NCBI RefSeq assembly: GCF_017948455.1
Contig: NZ_JAFFSU010000001.1
Coordinates: 620,001-684,000, forward strand
From: Streptomyces sp. GESEQ-4
Lineage (GTDB): Bacteria; Actinomycetota; Actinomycetes; Streptomycetales; Streptomycetaceae
Length of the DNA stretch: 64,000 nt
Reading direction: 5' to 3'
Shown piece after piece: positions 51,180 to 59,813 of the stretch. The notes beneath the pieces are model-generated. The model made no database searches and had not been told where the DNA came from. It saw only the letters and a program-made list of their open reading frames with translations. The first letter of the stretch is position 1. Each line of letters starts with the position of its first letter. A program made the position numbers and the translations under genes.

Positions 51180-51979
51180 GCGTCGGCATCGACATCCACG
51201 GCGACGGTCTGGCCCACGTCACCCTGCGCCGGGGCGAGGCGGGCAACGCCATCGGCCTCGACATGGCGCGCGGACTCCTCGACGCGGCGCGAGCCTGCGA
51301 GCGCGGGACCGTACGGGCCGTGCTGCTCACCGGCGAGGGGAAGTCCTTCTGCGTCGGCGGCGATCTCAGGGAGTTCTCCCGGCTCTCCGGCGAGGCACTG
51401 AAGAAGCACCTCACCGCGGTGACCGACGCGCTGCACGAGGCTCTGCGTACGTTCGCCGCGATCGACGCGCCGATGGTGGCCGCCGTGCGGGGCGCGGTCG
51501 CCGGCGCGGGCATCGGCCTGGCCGCGGCCGCCGACGTCACCCTCGCCGCCGACAACGCCTCGTTCACCGCCGCGTACACCGGTATCGGCTACTCACCGGA
51601 CGCCGGAGTCAGCTGGTTCCTGCCCCGGCTCGTCGGACCCAAGCGAGCGCTGGATCTGCTGCTGACCAACCGCCGCATACCGGCGGCGGAAGCCGCGGCG
51701 ATCGGACTGGTGAGCCGGGTCGTCGCCACCGACCAGCTGGCCGCCGAGGCCGCGCGCACGGCCGGGGCCCTGCGCCGCGGACCCACCGCCGCCCTCGGCA
51801 CCACCCGCCGGCTCGTCGCCGCCGGGCTGACCGAGGACCTGGGCCCGCACCTGGACCGCGAGGCACGTGCGCTCGCCGCCGCGGCCGCCTCCGACGCGGG
51901 CCGCGAGGGCGTCGCCGCCTTCCTCGACAAGCGGACGCCGGACTTCACGCGCGTACCGCCCAGGATCTCCGGAACCTGA
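51176..51979 (+). CDS. Enoyl-CoA hydratase/isomerase (PaaG-like)
   Basis: A 267-residue crotonase. GEGKSFCVGGDLREFSRL and RGAVAGAGIGLAAAADVTLAADNASFTAAYTGIG give the oxyanion hole. The active-site loop reads YSPDAGVSWFLPRLVG, with Asp in the position used by PaaG-type isomerases instead of the second Glu of hydratases. It may isomerise 2- and 3-enoyl-CoAs or handle ring-derived dienes. The ATG overlaps the SDR stop, continuing the coupled operon; the thiolase gene follows after 17 bp. Confidence 0.9.
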   Translation: MSVGIDIHGDGLAHVTLRRGEAGNAIGLDMARGLLDAARACERGTVRAVLLTGEGKSFCVGGDLREFSRLSGEALKKHLTAVTDALHEALRTFAAIDAPMVAAVRGAVAGAGIGLAAAADVTLAADNASFTAAYTGIGYSPDAGVSWFLPRLVGPKRALDLLLTNRRIPAAEAAAIGLVSRVVATDQLAAEAARTAGALRRGPTAALGTTRRLVAAGLTEDLGPHLDREARALAAAAASDAGREGVAAFLDKRTPDFTRVPPRISGT

Positions 51980-51996
51980 TCCCGTACCCGAAACCC

Positions 51997-53175
51997 ATGG
52001 AGCCCACCGTGCCCAGCCTGCCCACCGTGTCGGAAGCATTCATCGTCGGAGCCGTCCGCACCCCCGTCGGCCGCCGCAAGGGCGCGCTCAGCGGTGTGCA
52101 CCCCGCCGACCTCGGCGCCCATGTGCTGCGCGCCCTGCTGGAGCGCACCGGCGCCGACCCGGGCGCGGTCGACGACGTGTACTTCGGGTGCGTCAGCCAG
52201 ATCGGCGCACAGACCGGGAACATCGCACGCACCGCCTGGCTGTCGGCGGGACTGCCGCAGCACGTCCCCGGTACCACCATCGACCGCCAGTGCGGCTCCT
52301 CCCAGCAGGCCGTGCACTTCGCCGCCCAGGCGGTCGGCTCCGGCGCCGCCGACCTGGTGGTCGCCGGCGGCGTGGAGGTGATGAGCCTGGTGCCCATCGC
52401 GAGCCCGATGTTCGTCGGCGAACAGGCCGGCATGGGCAGCCCGTTCGCGGGCGACGGCTGGCGCGAGCACTTCGGGGACCAGGAGGTGTCGCAGTTCCGC
52501 GGGGCCGAGCTGATCGCCGAGAAGTGGGGCATCTCCCGTACGGACATGGAGCGGTTCGCGCTCACCAGCCACCAGCGGGCCCTCGCCGCCCAGGCCGACG
52601 GCGTCTTCGACGACGAGATCACCCCGGCGTTCGGGCTCGCCGCCGACGAGGGCCCGCGCGCCGACACCACGCTCGAGAAGATGGCGGGACTGAAGACCCT
52701 CACCGAGGACGGCCGGCTGACCGCCGCCGTCGCCAGCCAGATCTCCGACGGTGCCGCCGCCCTGCTGATCGCCTCCGGGGAGGCGGTACGCCGCCACGGT
52801 CTGACCCCGCTCGCACGCGTGCACACCATGGCTGTGGTCGGCTCCGACCCGATCCACATGCTGACCGGTCCGATCCCCGCCACCGAGAAGGTCCTGGACA
52901 GGGCCGGACTGTCGATCGACGAGATCGACCTGGTCGAGATCAACGAGGCCTTCGCCTCCGTGGTGCTGGCCTGGCAGAAGGAGATCGGCGCCGCCGAGGA
53001 ACGGGTCAACGCCTTCGGCGGCGCCATCGCGCTCGGGCATCCGCTCGGCGCCACCGGCGCCCGGCTGATGACCACGCTCGTCCATCAGCTGCGCAGGACC
53101 GGCTCACGCTATGGGCTGCAGACGATGTGCGAGGGCGGTGGCATGGCCAATGCGACAGTGCTCGAGCGCCTTTGA
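51997..53175 (+). CDS. Acetyl-CoA C-acyltransferase (thiolase, FadA5/FadA6-like)
   Basis: A 392-residue biosynthetic/degradative thiolase with a full catalytic set: nucleophile Cys99 in DRQCGSSQQAVH, His348 in ALGHPLGATG, Cys378 in MCEGGGMANA and NEAFASV. It cleaves a 3-ketoacyl-CoA with CoA, releasing acetyl- or propionyl-CoA. Sequence style (VRTPVGRRKGALSGVHPADLG, IGAQTGNIARTAWLSAGLP) is close to thiolases of steroid and terpenoid degradation. ATG 51997 is used, but GTG 52009, 6 nt after a GGAG, is a fair alternative. It is the last enzyme gene of the operon starting at 43802, followed by the TetR gene. Confidence 0.93.
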   Translation: MEPTVPSLPTVSEAFIVGAVRTPVGRRKGALSGVHPADLGAHVLRALLERTGADPGAVDDVYFGCVSQIGAQTGNIARTAWLSAGLPQHVPGTTIDRQCGSSQQAVHFAAQAVGSGAADLVVAGGVEVMSLVPIASPMFVGEQAGMGSPFAGDGWREHFGDQEVSQFRGAELIAEKWGISRTDMERFALTSHQRALAAQADGVFDDEITPAFGLAADEGPRADTTLEKMAGLKTLTEDGRLTAAVASQISDGAAALLIASGEAVRRHGLTPLARVHTMAVVGSDPIHMLTGPIPATEKVLDRAGLSIDEIDLVEINEAFASVVLAWQKEIGAAEERVNAFGGAIALGHPLGATGARLMTTLVHQLRRTGSRYGLQTMCEGGGMANATVLERL

Positions 53176-53177
53176 CC

Positions 53178-53215
53178 TGAAGTCGATTGGCAACTGAGTT
53201 CAGCTTGGGGCTACT
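53178..53215 (+). promoter_or_regulatory. Promoter with two island operator motifs before the TetR gene
   Basis: TGAA-GTCGA-TTGG (53178-53190) and TGAG-TTCAG-CTTG (53195-53207) lie in tandem 54-83 bp before the TetR start. TTGGCA (53187-53192) and GCTACT (53210-53215), 17 bp apart, could be the promoter with the second motif in its spacer. This is the expected arrangement for autoregulation. Confidence 0.55.
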
Positions 53216-53260
53216 CTCGGGTACCTACGAGGTGGGCGGCAGCCAGGAGACAGGTAGGTC

Positions 53261-53884
53261 ATGGCGACAAGGATCGTTGAACCGGAAGCGGGGCCGAGGT
53301 CCAAGCGTGCCGCCATTCTGGCGGCTGCCGTCGACTGCTTCGGCGAGACAGGGTTCGAGGCCACCAAGTGGTCCACCGTGGCGGAGCGGGTCGGCATCGG
53401 GCAGACGGCGCTGTATCACTACTTCGAGTCGAAGACCCACTGCCTGCTCACCATCATGCGGCTGGAGCTCCAGCGCTCCCACGACAAGTTCACGGAGGCG
53501 ACCGTGGACGTCGCCGACCCGGTCGAGGCGCTGCGGGCGGCCGTACGCGCGGCGTACGACGTCTCCGACCAGGAGGTCCTGCAGATGCGCATCCTGCAGA
53601 ACCACATGGATCTGCTCTCGGGCGCCCGGAAGTCCAAGCGTGAGGAGGCCGAACGCGTCGCGGCCCGTCAGCTGGTCCAACTCGTCGAGCGGGACTGGAC
53701 GAACCTTCTCGTACGGGGCATGTCGCAGGGCGCGTTCCCGCTGCGGGACGCGCAACTGCTGGGCTCGAGCTTGCTCGGCCTGATCGTCAGCGTCTGGCGG
53801 TGGTACCGGCCGTCGGGGCCGACACCGCTGTCGGAGGTCAGCGAACTGATCGAGGGCGCCTGCGTACGGATGGTCGCCACGTGA
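53261..53884 (+). CDS. TetR-family regulator, candidate master repressor of the island
   Basis: A 207-residue TetR protein. The helix-turn-helix is complete (AAILAAAVDCFGETGFEATKWSTVAERVGIGQTALYHYFESKTHCLLTI, about residues 20-67). The C-terminal domain includes QMRILQNHMDLLSGARKSKREEAERVAARQLVQ, recalling KstR2/FadR-like TetR proteins that sense acyl-CoA ligands. It sits just after the large operon with two copies of the island motif in its own promoter region. Since that motif recurs before at least seven island promoters, this protein is the best candidate to bind it. A CoA-ester inducer is a guess. Confidence 0.9.
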   Translation: MATRIVEPEAGPRSKRAAILAAAVDCFGETGFEATKWSTVAERVGIGQTALYHYFESKTHCLLTIMRLELQRSHDKFTEATVDVADPVEALRAAVRAAYDVSDQEVLQMRILQNHMDLLSGARKSKREEAERVAARQLVQLVERDWTNLLVRGMSQGAFPLRDAQLLGSSLLGLIVSVWRWYRPSGPTPLSEVSELIEGACVRMVAT

Positions 53885-53916
53885 CGCCCTGAGCGGCCCG
53901 CCCCGCTCTCCTCCTT

Positions 53917-53944
53917 GCCCCCTGCCGGACATCCGCCAGGGGGC
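53917..53944 (+). terminator. Hairpin terminator after the TetR gene
   Basis: GCCCCCTG (53917-53924) pairs with CAGGGGGC (53937-53944). CGG/CCG continue the stem around an ACAT loop after one mismatch. It lies 33 bp past the TetR stop. Confidence 0.7.
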
Positions 53945-54001
53945 TTCGTCGTTCCCGCTTCCGGCGCCGCGCTACCGCCGCGGAAGCTTCGTGACGCACT
54001 A

Positions 54002-54061
54002 TTGCCAGGTCTGTTTCCACGGGATTACCATCCAAACTGAATTGAATTTGACTCAGGTTGA
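54002..54061 (+). promoter_or_regulatory. Promoter and paired island motifs for the NTF2-like gene cassette
   Basis: TTGCCA (54002-54007) and TTACCA (54025-54030) are 17 bp apart. Immediately downstream lie TGAA-TTGAA-TTTG (54038-54050) and TGAC-TCAGG-TTGA (54049-54061), overlapping by two bases. The start codon is at 54077. Confidence 0.5.
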
Positions 54062-54076
54062 TCTGAAGGGGCTCCT

Positions 54077-54457
54077 ATGGCGTTGCGTGCGTACATGGCC
54101 AGCATGGACAGTGGGCGTCCCGAGCGGACACTGGACCTGCTCGAACCCGACTTCCGCTTCCTCATCGCCCTGCCGGGCAAGGAGGTCATCGGCAAGTCGA
54201 AGGAGGACTTCGCCGCATACATCGCCGGCCGCAATCCCGTGGACCGGGCGCACGAGATCCTGCGCTACAGCCGGGACGGCGACGTCGAAACCGTCTACGG
54301 GGTGGTGACGGAGGGCGGGCGGTACACCGGTTCCTTCCTGTCCGCGGCGGTCGTATCGCCCGCCGGACTCCTGGCGCGCTACCAGTCCTTCTTCACCACT
54401 TCCTTCGAGCTCGTCGACTGGTCCGGGCAGTCCACGAACGACGGGAGCCGGACATGA
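54077..54457 (+). CDS. NTF2-like (SnoaL/ketosteroid isomerase fold) protein
   Basis: A 126-residue protein. The sequence MALRAYMASMDSGRPERTLDLLEPDFRFLIALPGKEVIGKSKEDFAAYI fits the first helices and strand of an NTF2-like cone fold, ending with a beta-rich half. Members include polyketide cyclases, dehydratases, isomerases and non-enzymatic binders. No catalytic Asp/His pair can be fixed. ATG 54077 is about 7 nt after AAGGGG. It is the first gene of a five-gene cassette and overlaps the next NTF2-like gene by 4 nt, so the two products may form a heterodimer. Control is probably through the motifs at 54038-54061. Confidence 0.72.
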   Translation: MALRAYMASMDSGRPERTLDLLEPDFRFLIALPGKEVIGKSKEDFAAYIAGRNPVDRAHEILRYSRDGDVETVYGVVTEGGRYTGSFLSAAVVSPAGLLARYQSFFTTSFELVDWSGQSTNDGSRT

Positions 54458-54831
54458 CGGACACCTCGACCGCCGCCCCCTTCCTCACCGCATGGTTCGA
54501 GATCCTCGACGGGGACGAGCCGTCCAAGATCCTCGACCTGATCAGCGACGACTTCTCGCTCTCCATCCTGTTCTCCACCGGTGACGGCAACGCCACCGAC
54601 TTCGCCGGCGACCGCGCCGCCCTCGTCGGCTACCTCGAACAGCGCGAGAAGGGCACCCGCACCCACCATCGGCTGTCGGCGACCACGCTCGGCCAGGACG
54701 AGCTGTTCCTGGGGGAGGTACGACGCGCCGGTGTCCCCGAGGCGAGCTTCGTCGCCGCGGGGCGGGTGAACGGCGAAGGCCGGCTTCAGCGCCTGCTGAT
54801 CGGCCGCTCGTCCGAGATCCGCTTCGACTGA
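54454..54831 (+). CDS. Second NTF2-like protein
   Basis: A 125-residue protein with the same likely fold: FLTAWFEILDGDEPSKILDLISDDFSLSILFSTGDG at the N-terminus, and alternating strands to the end. It is divergent in sequence from its neighbour; both share the pattern of a short helix pair, L-D-L-I/L-x-x-D-F and a beta sheet. ATG 54454 overlaps the previous stop (ATGA). Translational coupling of two NTF2-like proteins suggests a heteromer. An enzymatic role such as dehydration or isomerisation of a ring intermediate is possible but unproven. Confidence 0.68.
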   Translation: MTDTSTAAPFLTAWFEILDGDEPSKILDLISDDFSLSILFSTGDGNATDFAGDRAALVGYLEQREKGTRTHHRLSATTLGQDELFLGEVRRAGVPEASFVAAGRVNGEGRLQRLLIGRSSEIRFD

Positions 54832-54880
54832 CCAGACACTGACCCGAACACTGGGACCCGATCGCGTACGGAGGACCGTC

Positions 54881-55207
54881 ATGTACAACCTCGTCCTGCT
54901 GGCAGCCCGGCCTCCGGAGTGGACGCACGAGCAGTTCATCGAGTGGTGGCGCGGCGACCACGCGGAGCTGACCTACCGCCTGCCCGGACTGCGCTCCTGG
55001 CGGCACACCGAGATCGATGCCGCCCTGGAGCCGCGCTCCGAAGGCTGGGACGGAATCTCCGTGCTCGGCTTCGACTCCCCGGAAGACCTCAAGAAGGCCC
55101 TCGCGAGCCGCGAATGGGCCGATGCCGTGGCACAGGTCGGCGACATGAAGGGCCGCCGCATCGCGGTGATGGGGCACGAGGCGGAGATGCTCGGCGGCGT
55201 TCAGTAG
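54881..55207 (+). CDS. EthD-like alpha+beta barrel protein
   Basis: A 108-residue protein with the ferredoxin-like dimeric barrel pattern: MYNLVLLAARPPEWTHEQFIEWWRGDHAEL, then PGLRSWRHTEID and a hydrophobic WADAVAQVGDM near the end. The F-x-x-W-W-x-x-x-H motif matches EthD-type proteins, which are found with ether, ring and terpenoid degradation genes and sometimes act as cyclases or isomerases. ATG 54881 has GGAGG 7 nt upstream. It lies 49 bp after the second NTF2-like gene and 31 bp before the CoA ligase gene, so it belongs to the same cassette. Confidence 0.78.
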   Translation: MYNLVLLAARPPEWTHEQFIEWWRGDHAELTYRLPGLRSWRHTEIDAALEPRSEGWDGISVLGFDSPEDLKKALASREWADAVAQVGDMKGRRIAVMGHEAEMLGGVQ

Positions 55208-55238
55208 ACGGAGTTCGGCACGCGCAGCGAGGGACAAG

Positions 55239-56747
55239 ATGCGACAGGTAGTGCGGGAGTTCCAACAGAAGGCGGATCTGGCCGACTTCGTTGCCGTCAT
55301 CGACGACACGGGCGTCCATACGGCACGGGAGCTGCTCGGCGAGGCCACGCGGCTGGCCGGAGCGCCGGCCATCGGCACGGCCGGCGGAGGGGGCGGCACC
55401 GTCATGGTCCAGGCCGACAACTCATGGCGTACCGTCGCCGCCACTCTTGCCGTGGGCCTGAGCGGCGGAGTGATCGCGGTGGTCAATCGGCACACCACAC
55501 AGGCCGAGTTCGCCGCGGCCTGGGAGGACATCCGCCCGGATGCCGTCGTCGCCGAGCCCTCGGCGATCGACGAGTGGGCGGTGCCCGAACGGCTGCCGGG
55601 CCCGGAGCAGACCGTGCTCGACGGCTGGAGGTGCCTGTCCGCACCCGGCAGACGTGAGGTGTCGCGCTGGTCGGGCGGTGCCCTGATCGGCCTCACCTCC
55701 GGGTCGACCGGACGGCCCAAGGGCGTCGTACAGTCCGAGCCGGCCCTGCGCTATGCCGCCGAGAGCACCATCGCCGTCAACGGCCTGTCGCCCGGCGATG
55801 CCGTCGCCGCGATCGTGCCGCTGTCGTCGACGGCGGCGTACTGCTTCGGTGTCTACCTCTCCCTCCTGCTGCGCGGGCCGCTCGTGATGACAGGGAAGTG
55901 GGACAGGGCCGCCGTGCTGCGGCGGATGGCCGACGCCGACGTCCGCTGGACCATGTGCGTACCGACGATGGCGCTGCAGATGGGCACCGAGGCGGCAGGC
56001 TCCGGCATCCTCAGCGGCGTCCGGTCGATCACCGTCGGCGGCGGGCCGATGGACCGCGGGGCCCTGGCCCGCGCCGAACAGTCCCTGGGCACGAAGATCC
56101 TCCGCGTCTTCGGCATGTCCGAGTGCCTCGGCCACACCTCGCCGAGCCCCGACGAACCCGAGGAGATCCGGCTCGGCAGGGACGGCCGCCCCTTCCCGGG
56201 TACGCACGTGCGCGCGCTCACTCCCGACGGGCAGGTGGCCGGACCCGGCGTGACCGGCCGCGCGCAGGTGCGCGGTCCCTCCCTCTTCCTCGGTTACGCC
56301 CGCGACGGCAGGGTCGAGCCGCCGGCGCTGACGGAGGACGGCTATCTGCCCACCGGCGACCTGGTGATGACGCACGAGGACGGCACCGTCACCATCATGG
56401 GCCGAGAGAAGGACATCATCATCCGCGGCGGCCGCAATATCGACATCACCGAGATCGAGCGCGCGGTTGCGAGCTACCCGCGCGTGGCCAGGGCCTGTGT
56501 CGCGGCGGTTCCCGACGACGTGCTGGGCGAACGCGTGGCACTGCTCGTCGTCACCGAGGACGGCGACACCATCGAACTGGGCGAGGTGACCGGGCACCTG
56601 GAGAGTGTCGGCCTGTCCAAGACCAAGTGGCCCGAATTCGTGTACGGCATCGAGGAATTGCCCCAGACCAAGGTGGGCAAGCTCGACCGGAGCGGGGCCC
56701 GGGATCTGGCCGTCCGACTGCATACCCGTACCCCCGACCAGGCCTGA
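55239..56747 (+). CDS. AMP-forming acyl-CoA synthetase
   Basis: A 502-residue member of the ANL superfamily. The ATP-binding LIGLTSGSTGRPKGVVQSE (about residues 150-168), the aromatic/acid-pocket motif VFGMSECLGHTS, the hinge GYLPTGDLV and GREKDIIIRGGRNIDITEIE, and the C-terminal catalytic Lys in LPQTKVGKLDRSG are all present. It would activate a carboxylic acid to its CoA thioester, the entry step for the acyl-CoA enzymes in the island. The acid cannot be deduced. The only CoA ligase in the window, it sits in the NTF2/EthD cassette, so it may activate a specific late intermediate rather than the primary substrate. Confidence 0.92.
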   Translation: MRQVVREFQQKADLADFVAVIDDTGVHTARELLGEATRLAGAPAIGTAGGGGGTVMVQADNSWRTVAATLAVGLSGGVIAVVNRHTTQAEFAAAWEDIRPDAVVAEPSAIDEWAVPERLPGPEQTVLDGWRCLSAPGRREVSRWSGGALIGLTSGSTGRPKGVVQSEPALRYAAESTIAVNGLSPGDAVAAIVPLSSTAAYCFGVYLSLLLRGPLVMTGKWDRAAVLRRMADADVRWTMCVPTMALQMGTEAAGSGILSGVRSITVGGGPMDRGALARAEQSLGTKILRVFGMSECLGHTSPSPDEPEEIRLGRDGRPFPGTHVRALTPDGQVAGPGVTGRAQVRGPSLFLGYARDGRVEPPALTEDGYLPTGDLVMTHEDGTVTIMGREKDIIIRGGRNIDITEIERAVASYPRVARACVAAVPDDVLGERVALLVVTEDGDTIELGEVTGHLESVGLSKTKWPEFVYGIEELPQTKVGKLDRSGARDLAVRLHTRTPDQA

Positions 56748-56826
56748 CGAGGCCACACATTCACGGACCGCACCGTCGCGCATGCCCTCCGGCATGATCC
56801 GCGGCGGTGCATCGGTAAGGAGAGTC

Positions 56827-57867
56827 ATGACAGCGCGGTTCGACCAGGGCCCGTGGGCCGCCGCCGGAGTCCAGACCGTACAGCCCGGAGTGCACCGCGT
56901 TCCCCTGCCACTGCCCAACGACGGCCTTCACGCCGTCAACGTCTACCTGCTGGAGGGCCTGGCCGACGACGACGGCATCGTCATGATCGACGGCGGCTGG
57001 GCGATCCCCGAGGCGCGCAAGGCGCTCGAGGAGGCCATGGCCGCCATCGGCCGCGACCTCGGCGACATCAGCCACATCCTGGTCACCCACATCCACCGCG
57101 ACCACTACACGAATGCGGTGGAACTGCGCCGGCTGCTGGGCTCGCGCGTCTACCTCGGCGCGGGGGAACGCCCGGGCCTGGAGATGCTCGACCGGCTGCG
57201 CAGCGATGAACCCGCCGGCTCACTGGAGACCCTGCGCAGGGCCGGAGCGGGCGAACTGGCCGACCGTATCCAGGCGATGGACCACGGCGGTTACGACCCG
57301 AGCGTGTGGGAGGCTCCCGACCGCTGGCTCGCCGCGGAGACGCTCCGCTTCGGTGACCGAGAACTGCATGTCGTGCCAACTCCCGGACACACCAAGGGAC
57401 ATGTGGTCTTCCTGGACGAGCAGCGGGGCCTGCTGTTCTCCGGGGACCATGTGCTGCCGCACATCACGCCGTCCATCGGCTTCGAACTGGCCGAGCCGGG
57501 CGGCCGTCCGCTCGCCGACTACCTGGACTCGCTGCGGCTGATGAGCCGGTACGCCGACGCCCGCCTGCTGCCCGCGCACGGGCCGGTCGCCGACAGCGCG
57601 CACACCCGGGTCGCCGAACTGCTCGCCCACCACGACGACCGGCTGGCCAAGAGCTTGGCGGCGCTCGGTGAGGACACACTCGACGCCCACGCGGTGGCGC
57701 GGGGGCTCGCGTGGACGCGCCGGGAGGTGCCGTTCGGCGACCTCAGCGCCTTCAACCAGATGCTCGCGGTCAACGAGACGGCGGCGCACCTGGATGTCCT
57801 CGTACTGCAGGAGAAGGCGACGGTGGCGTTCGTCGGTGGCGTGAACCAGTACACGCGCGTGCGCTGA
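56827..57867 (+). CDS. Metallo-beta-lactamase-fold hydrolase
   Basis: A 346-residue enzyme with the two-metal motif THIHRDHYTNA (His88, His90, Asp92, His93), then VVPTPGHTKGHVVF, FSGDHVLPHIT and ARLLPAHGP for the remaining ligands. A C-terminal helical domain of about 100 residues (AELLAHHDDRL...) follows, as in thioesterase- and lactonase-like members. It may hydrolyse a CoA thioester or a lactone formed in the pathway. AAGGAGA lies 5 nt before ATG 56827. It ends the cassette and converges on the right-hand SDR gene. Confidence 0.87.
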   Translation: MTARFDQGPWAAAGVQTVQPGVHRVPLPLPNDGLHAVNVYLLEGLADDDGIVMIDGGWAIPEARKALEEAMAAIGRDLGDISHILVTHIHRDHYTNAVELRRLLGSRVYLGAGERPGLEMLDRLRSDEPAGSLETLRRAGAGELADRIQAMDHGGYDPSVWEAPDRWLAAETLRFGDRELHVVPTPGHTKGHVVFLDEQRGLLFSGDHVLPHITPSIGFELAEPGGRPLADYLDSLRLMSRYADARLLPAHGPVADSAHTRVAELLAHHDDRLAKSLAALGEDTLDAHAVARGLAWTRREVPFGDLSAFNQMLAVNETAAHLDVLVLQEKATVAFVGGVNQYTRVR

Positions 57868-57903
57868 CATCGCACGAAGGGGGCGCGGCCGAGGAGGGGG
57901 TAC

Positions 57904-57926
57904 GGCGGGTGCCTCACCGCACCGCC
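57904..57926. terminator. GC-rich hairpin between convergent operons
   Basis: GGCGGGTGC (57904-57912) pairs, with one bulge, with GCACCGCC (57919-57926) around a 6-nt loop, in the 82-bp gap between two convergent stops. Confidence 0.4.
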
Positions 57927-57949
57927 CCGTCCGCTGTCGGGTCTGTCGG

Positions 57950-58708
57950 TCAGCGCGCCGTCCAGCCCCCGTCCACGTACAACTCGGAGCCGGTGACGAA
58001 ACTCGCGTCGCTCGAAGCGAGGAACGCCACCGTCCCCGCGACCTCGTCGGGCCGGCCGAGGCGTCCCATCGGGGTGCCCTCCAGCATCGCGGTGTGCCGG
58101 GGCGTGCCCCGCCACAGTTCGCGGGAGCGGGGTGTCTCGATGAAGCCGGGGTGGATGGAGTTGACGCGCACGCCGCGCGTGGCCCAGTGCAGTGCGGCGT
58201 TCTTCGTCATCAGCCGGACCGCGCCCTTGGCCGCGTGGTACGAGAACTGGCTGCCGAAGCCGCCGACCGTACCGAAGATCGAGGCGATGTTGACGATCGA
58301 GCCGCCGCCGGAGCGTTCGATCGCGGGCCCCGCGTACTTCATGCCCAGCCAGACACCGGTCTGGGTGACCGCGATGACCTTGTCCCAGGACTCCTGGGTC
58401 TCCGTCTCGACGGTCCGCAGCTCGGCGATGCCCGCGTTGTTGACGAGCACCGACAGGCCGCCCAGCTCGGCGACGACACGGTCGACCGCGGCGCGCCACG
58501 CCTCCTCGTCGCTGACGTCGAGCGCCAGGCCGAGCGCCCGCGCCCCGCCGTCCGTCAGCTCCATCGCCAGCGCCTCGCAGCGCCCGGCGTCCACGTCGGT
58601 CACCGCCACCGCGGCACCCTCGGCGGCCAGCCGGCGCACGACGGCGTCACCTATGCCGCCGGTCGCGCCGGTGACCAGGGCGATCATTCCGGACAGTCGG
58701 TCTCGCAC
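57950..58708 (-). CDS. Short-chain dehydrogenase/reductase
   Basis: A 252-residue classical [32 protein letters not shown] (acidic, NAD-type), [16 protein letters not shown] and YHAAKGA, and [14 protein letters not shown] at the end. GTG 58708 is 5 nt after GAGGAGG, which settles the start against the much longer open frame. It is the third gene of a minus-strand operon: acyl-CoA dehydrogenase, APH-fold kinase, SDR. The same three functions occur on the plus strand at 46152-51179. It probably oxidises a hydroxyacyl-CoA produced by the other two. Confidence 0.91.
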   Translation of the reverse strand: MRDRLSGMIALVTGATGGIGDAVVRRLAAEGAAVAVTDVDAGRCEALAMELTDGGARALGLALDVSDEEAWRAAVDRVVAELGGLSVLVNNAGIAELRTVETETQESWDKVIAVTQTGVWLGMKYAGPAIERSGGGSIVNIASIFGTVGGFGSQFSYHAAKGAVRLMTKNAALHWATRGVRVNSIHPGFIETPRSRELWRGTPRHTAMLEGTPMGRLGRPDEVAGTVAFLASSDASFVTGSELYVDGGWTAR

Positions 58709-58763
58709 GGACCCTCCTCGGTTCAGTGCGTACGCGCTTGGTTCCGTGCGTACGTGCCAGTGG

Positions 58764-59813
58764 TCACGGCAGCAGTTCAAGGCCCGAGCCCAGCAGCGCC
58801 GGGACCGCGGAGCCGACCCGGTCGAAGCCGGTGCCGACGGTCTGCCCCGCCGAGAAGCGGGCGTGGATGCCCTCGGCGATGACCGCGAGCTTGAAGCAGC
58901 CAAGGGCCTGGTAGAAGGCCAGGTCCGCGATGTCCCGGCCGGACCCTGCGGCATACCGCTCGGCCAGCTCACGGCCCGAGGGGAAACCGGGGTTGGCCGT
59001 CGGGACGTGGCGCGCCCCGAGCACCGGCTCACAGGTCGGGTCCCAGTACATGAGCAGCATCCCGAGGTCGGCGAGAGGATCGCCGAGCGTGGCCATCTCC
59101 CAGTCGACGATCGCGGCGATCCGCCCGAAGTCGCCGGGCGCCAGGATGGTGTTGTCGAGGCGGTAGTCGCCGTGCACGATCGCCGGGGTATCGCTGACGG
59201 GCAGGGCGCGGGCGAGCCGGCGGTGCAGCGCGTCGAGGTCGGGCAGCGTACGGGTGGCGACCTTGTCCCACTGGCTGCGCCACCGCCGCACCTGGCGCTC
59301 GAGATAGCCGTCGGGACGGCCGAAGTCGCCGAGTCCGACATCGTCGGGGTCGACGGAGTGCAGTGCCACCAGGGCGTCCACGAGTGCCTCGGCGCTGCGT
59401 CGTGCGTCGGCCGGCGGCAGCTCGGCGGCCTCGTCGCCGTCGCGCAGCACGGCGCCCTCGACGAAGTCGACGACGCAGAACGGCGCCCCGATCACCGCCG
59501 GGTCGGTGCACGACAGCACGGCTCGCGCCACCGGCACCCCGGTGCCGTCGAGCGCCGCGACGACGCGGTACTCGCGGTCCATGTCGTGCGCGGTCGGCGT
59601 GAGCACGCCCAGCGGCGGGCGGCGCAGCACCCACCGGTGCGTCCCGTCGGTCACGTCGTAGGTGAGATTGGAGCGCCCGCCGTGCAGCGGCTTCACCCTC
59701 AACGGGCCCGTGCACTCCGGTACGTGGCGCTCGAAGTAGCGCCGCAGGCCAGGACCGGCGATGCCAACCACGGCCGTGTCGGGGGCAGTTGTCGCTGTCT
59801 CGGGTGCGGTCAT
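58764..59813 (-). CDS. APH-fold phosphotransferase of the ACAD10/LvaA type
   Basis: A 349-residue kinase-fold protein closer to the ACAD10/11 kinase domain than the one at 47366: [43 protein letters not shown], catalytic loop [10 protein letters not shown] (His214, Asp216, Asn221) and [17 protein letters not shown]. In the characterised examples, LvaA and ACAD10/11, this domain phosphorylates 4-hydroxyacyl-CoA. Its ATG overlaps the stop of the acyl-CoA dehydrogenase gene (ATGA), so a paired role is very likely. It is not a drug-resistance gene by context. Confidence 0.9.
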   Translation of the reverse strand: MTAPETATTAPDTAVVGIAGPGLRRYFERHVPECTGPLRVKPLHGGRSNLTYDVTDGTHRWVLRRPPLGVLTPTAHDMDREYRVVAALDGTGVPVARAVLSCTDPAVIGAPFCVVDFVEGAVLRDGDEAAELPPADARRSAEALVDALVALHSVDPDDVGLGDFGRPDGYLERQVRRWRSQWDKVATRTLPDLDALHRRLARALPVSDTPAIVHGDYRLDNTILAPGDFGRIAAIVDWEMATLGDPLADLGMLLMYWDPTCEPVLGARHVPTANPGFPSGRELAERYAAGSGRDIADLAFYQALGCFKLAVIAEGIHARFSAGQTVGTGFDRVGSAVPALLGSGLELLP

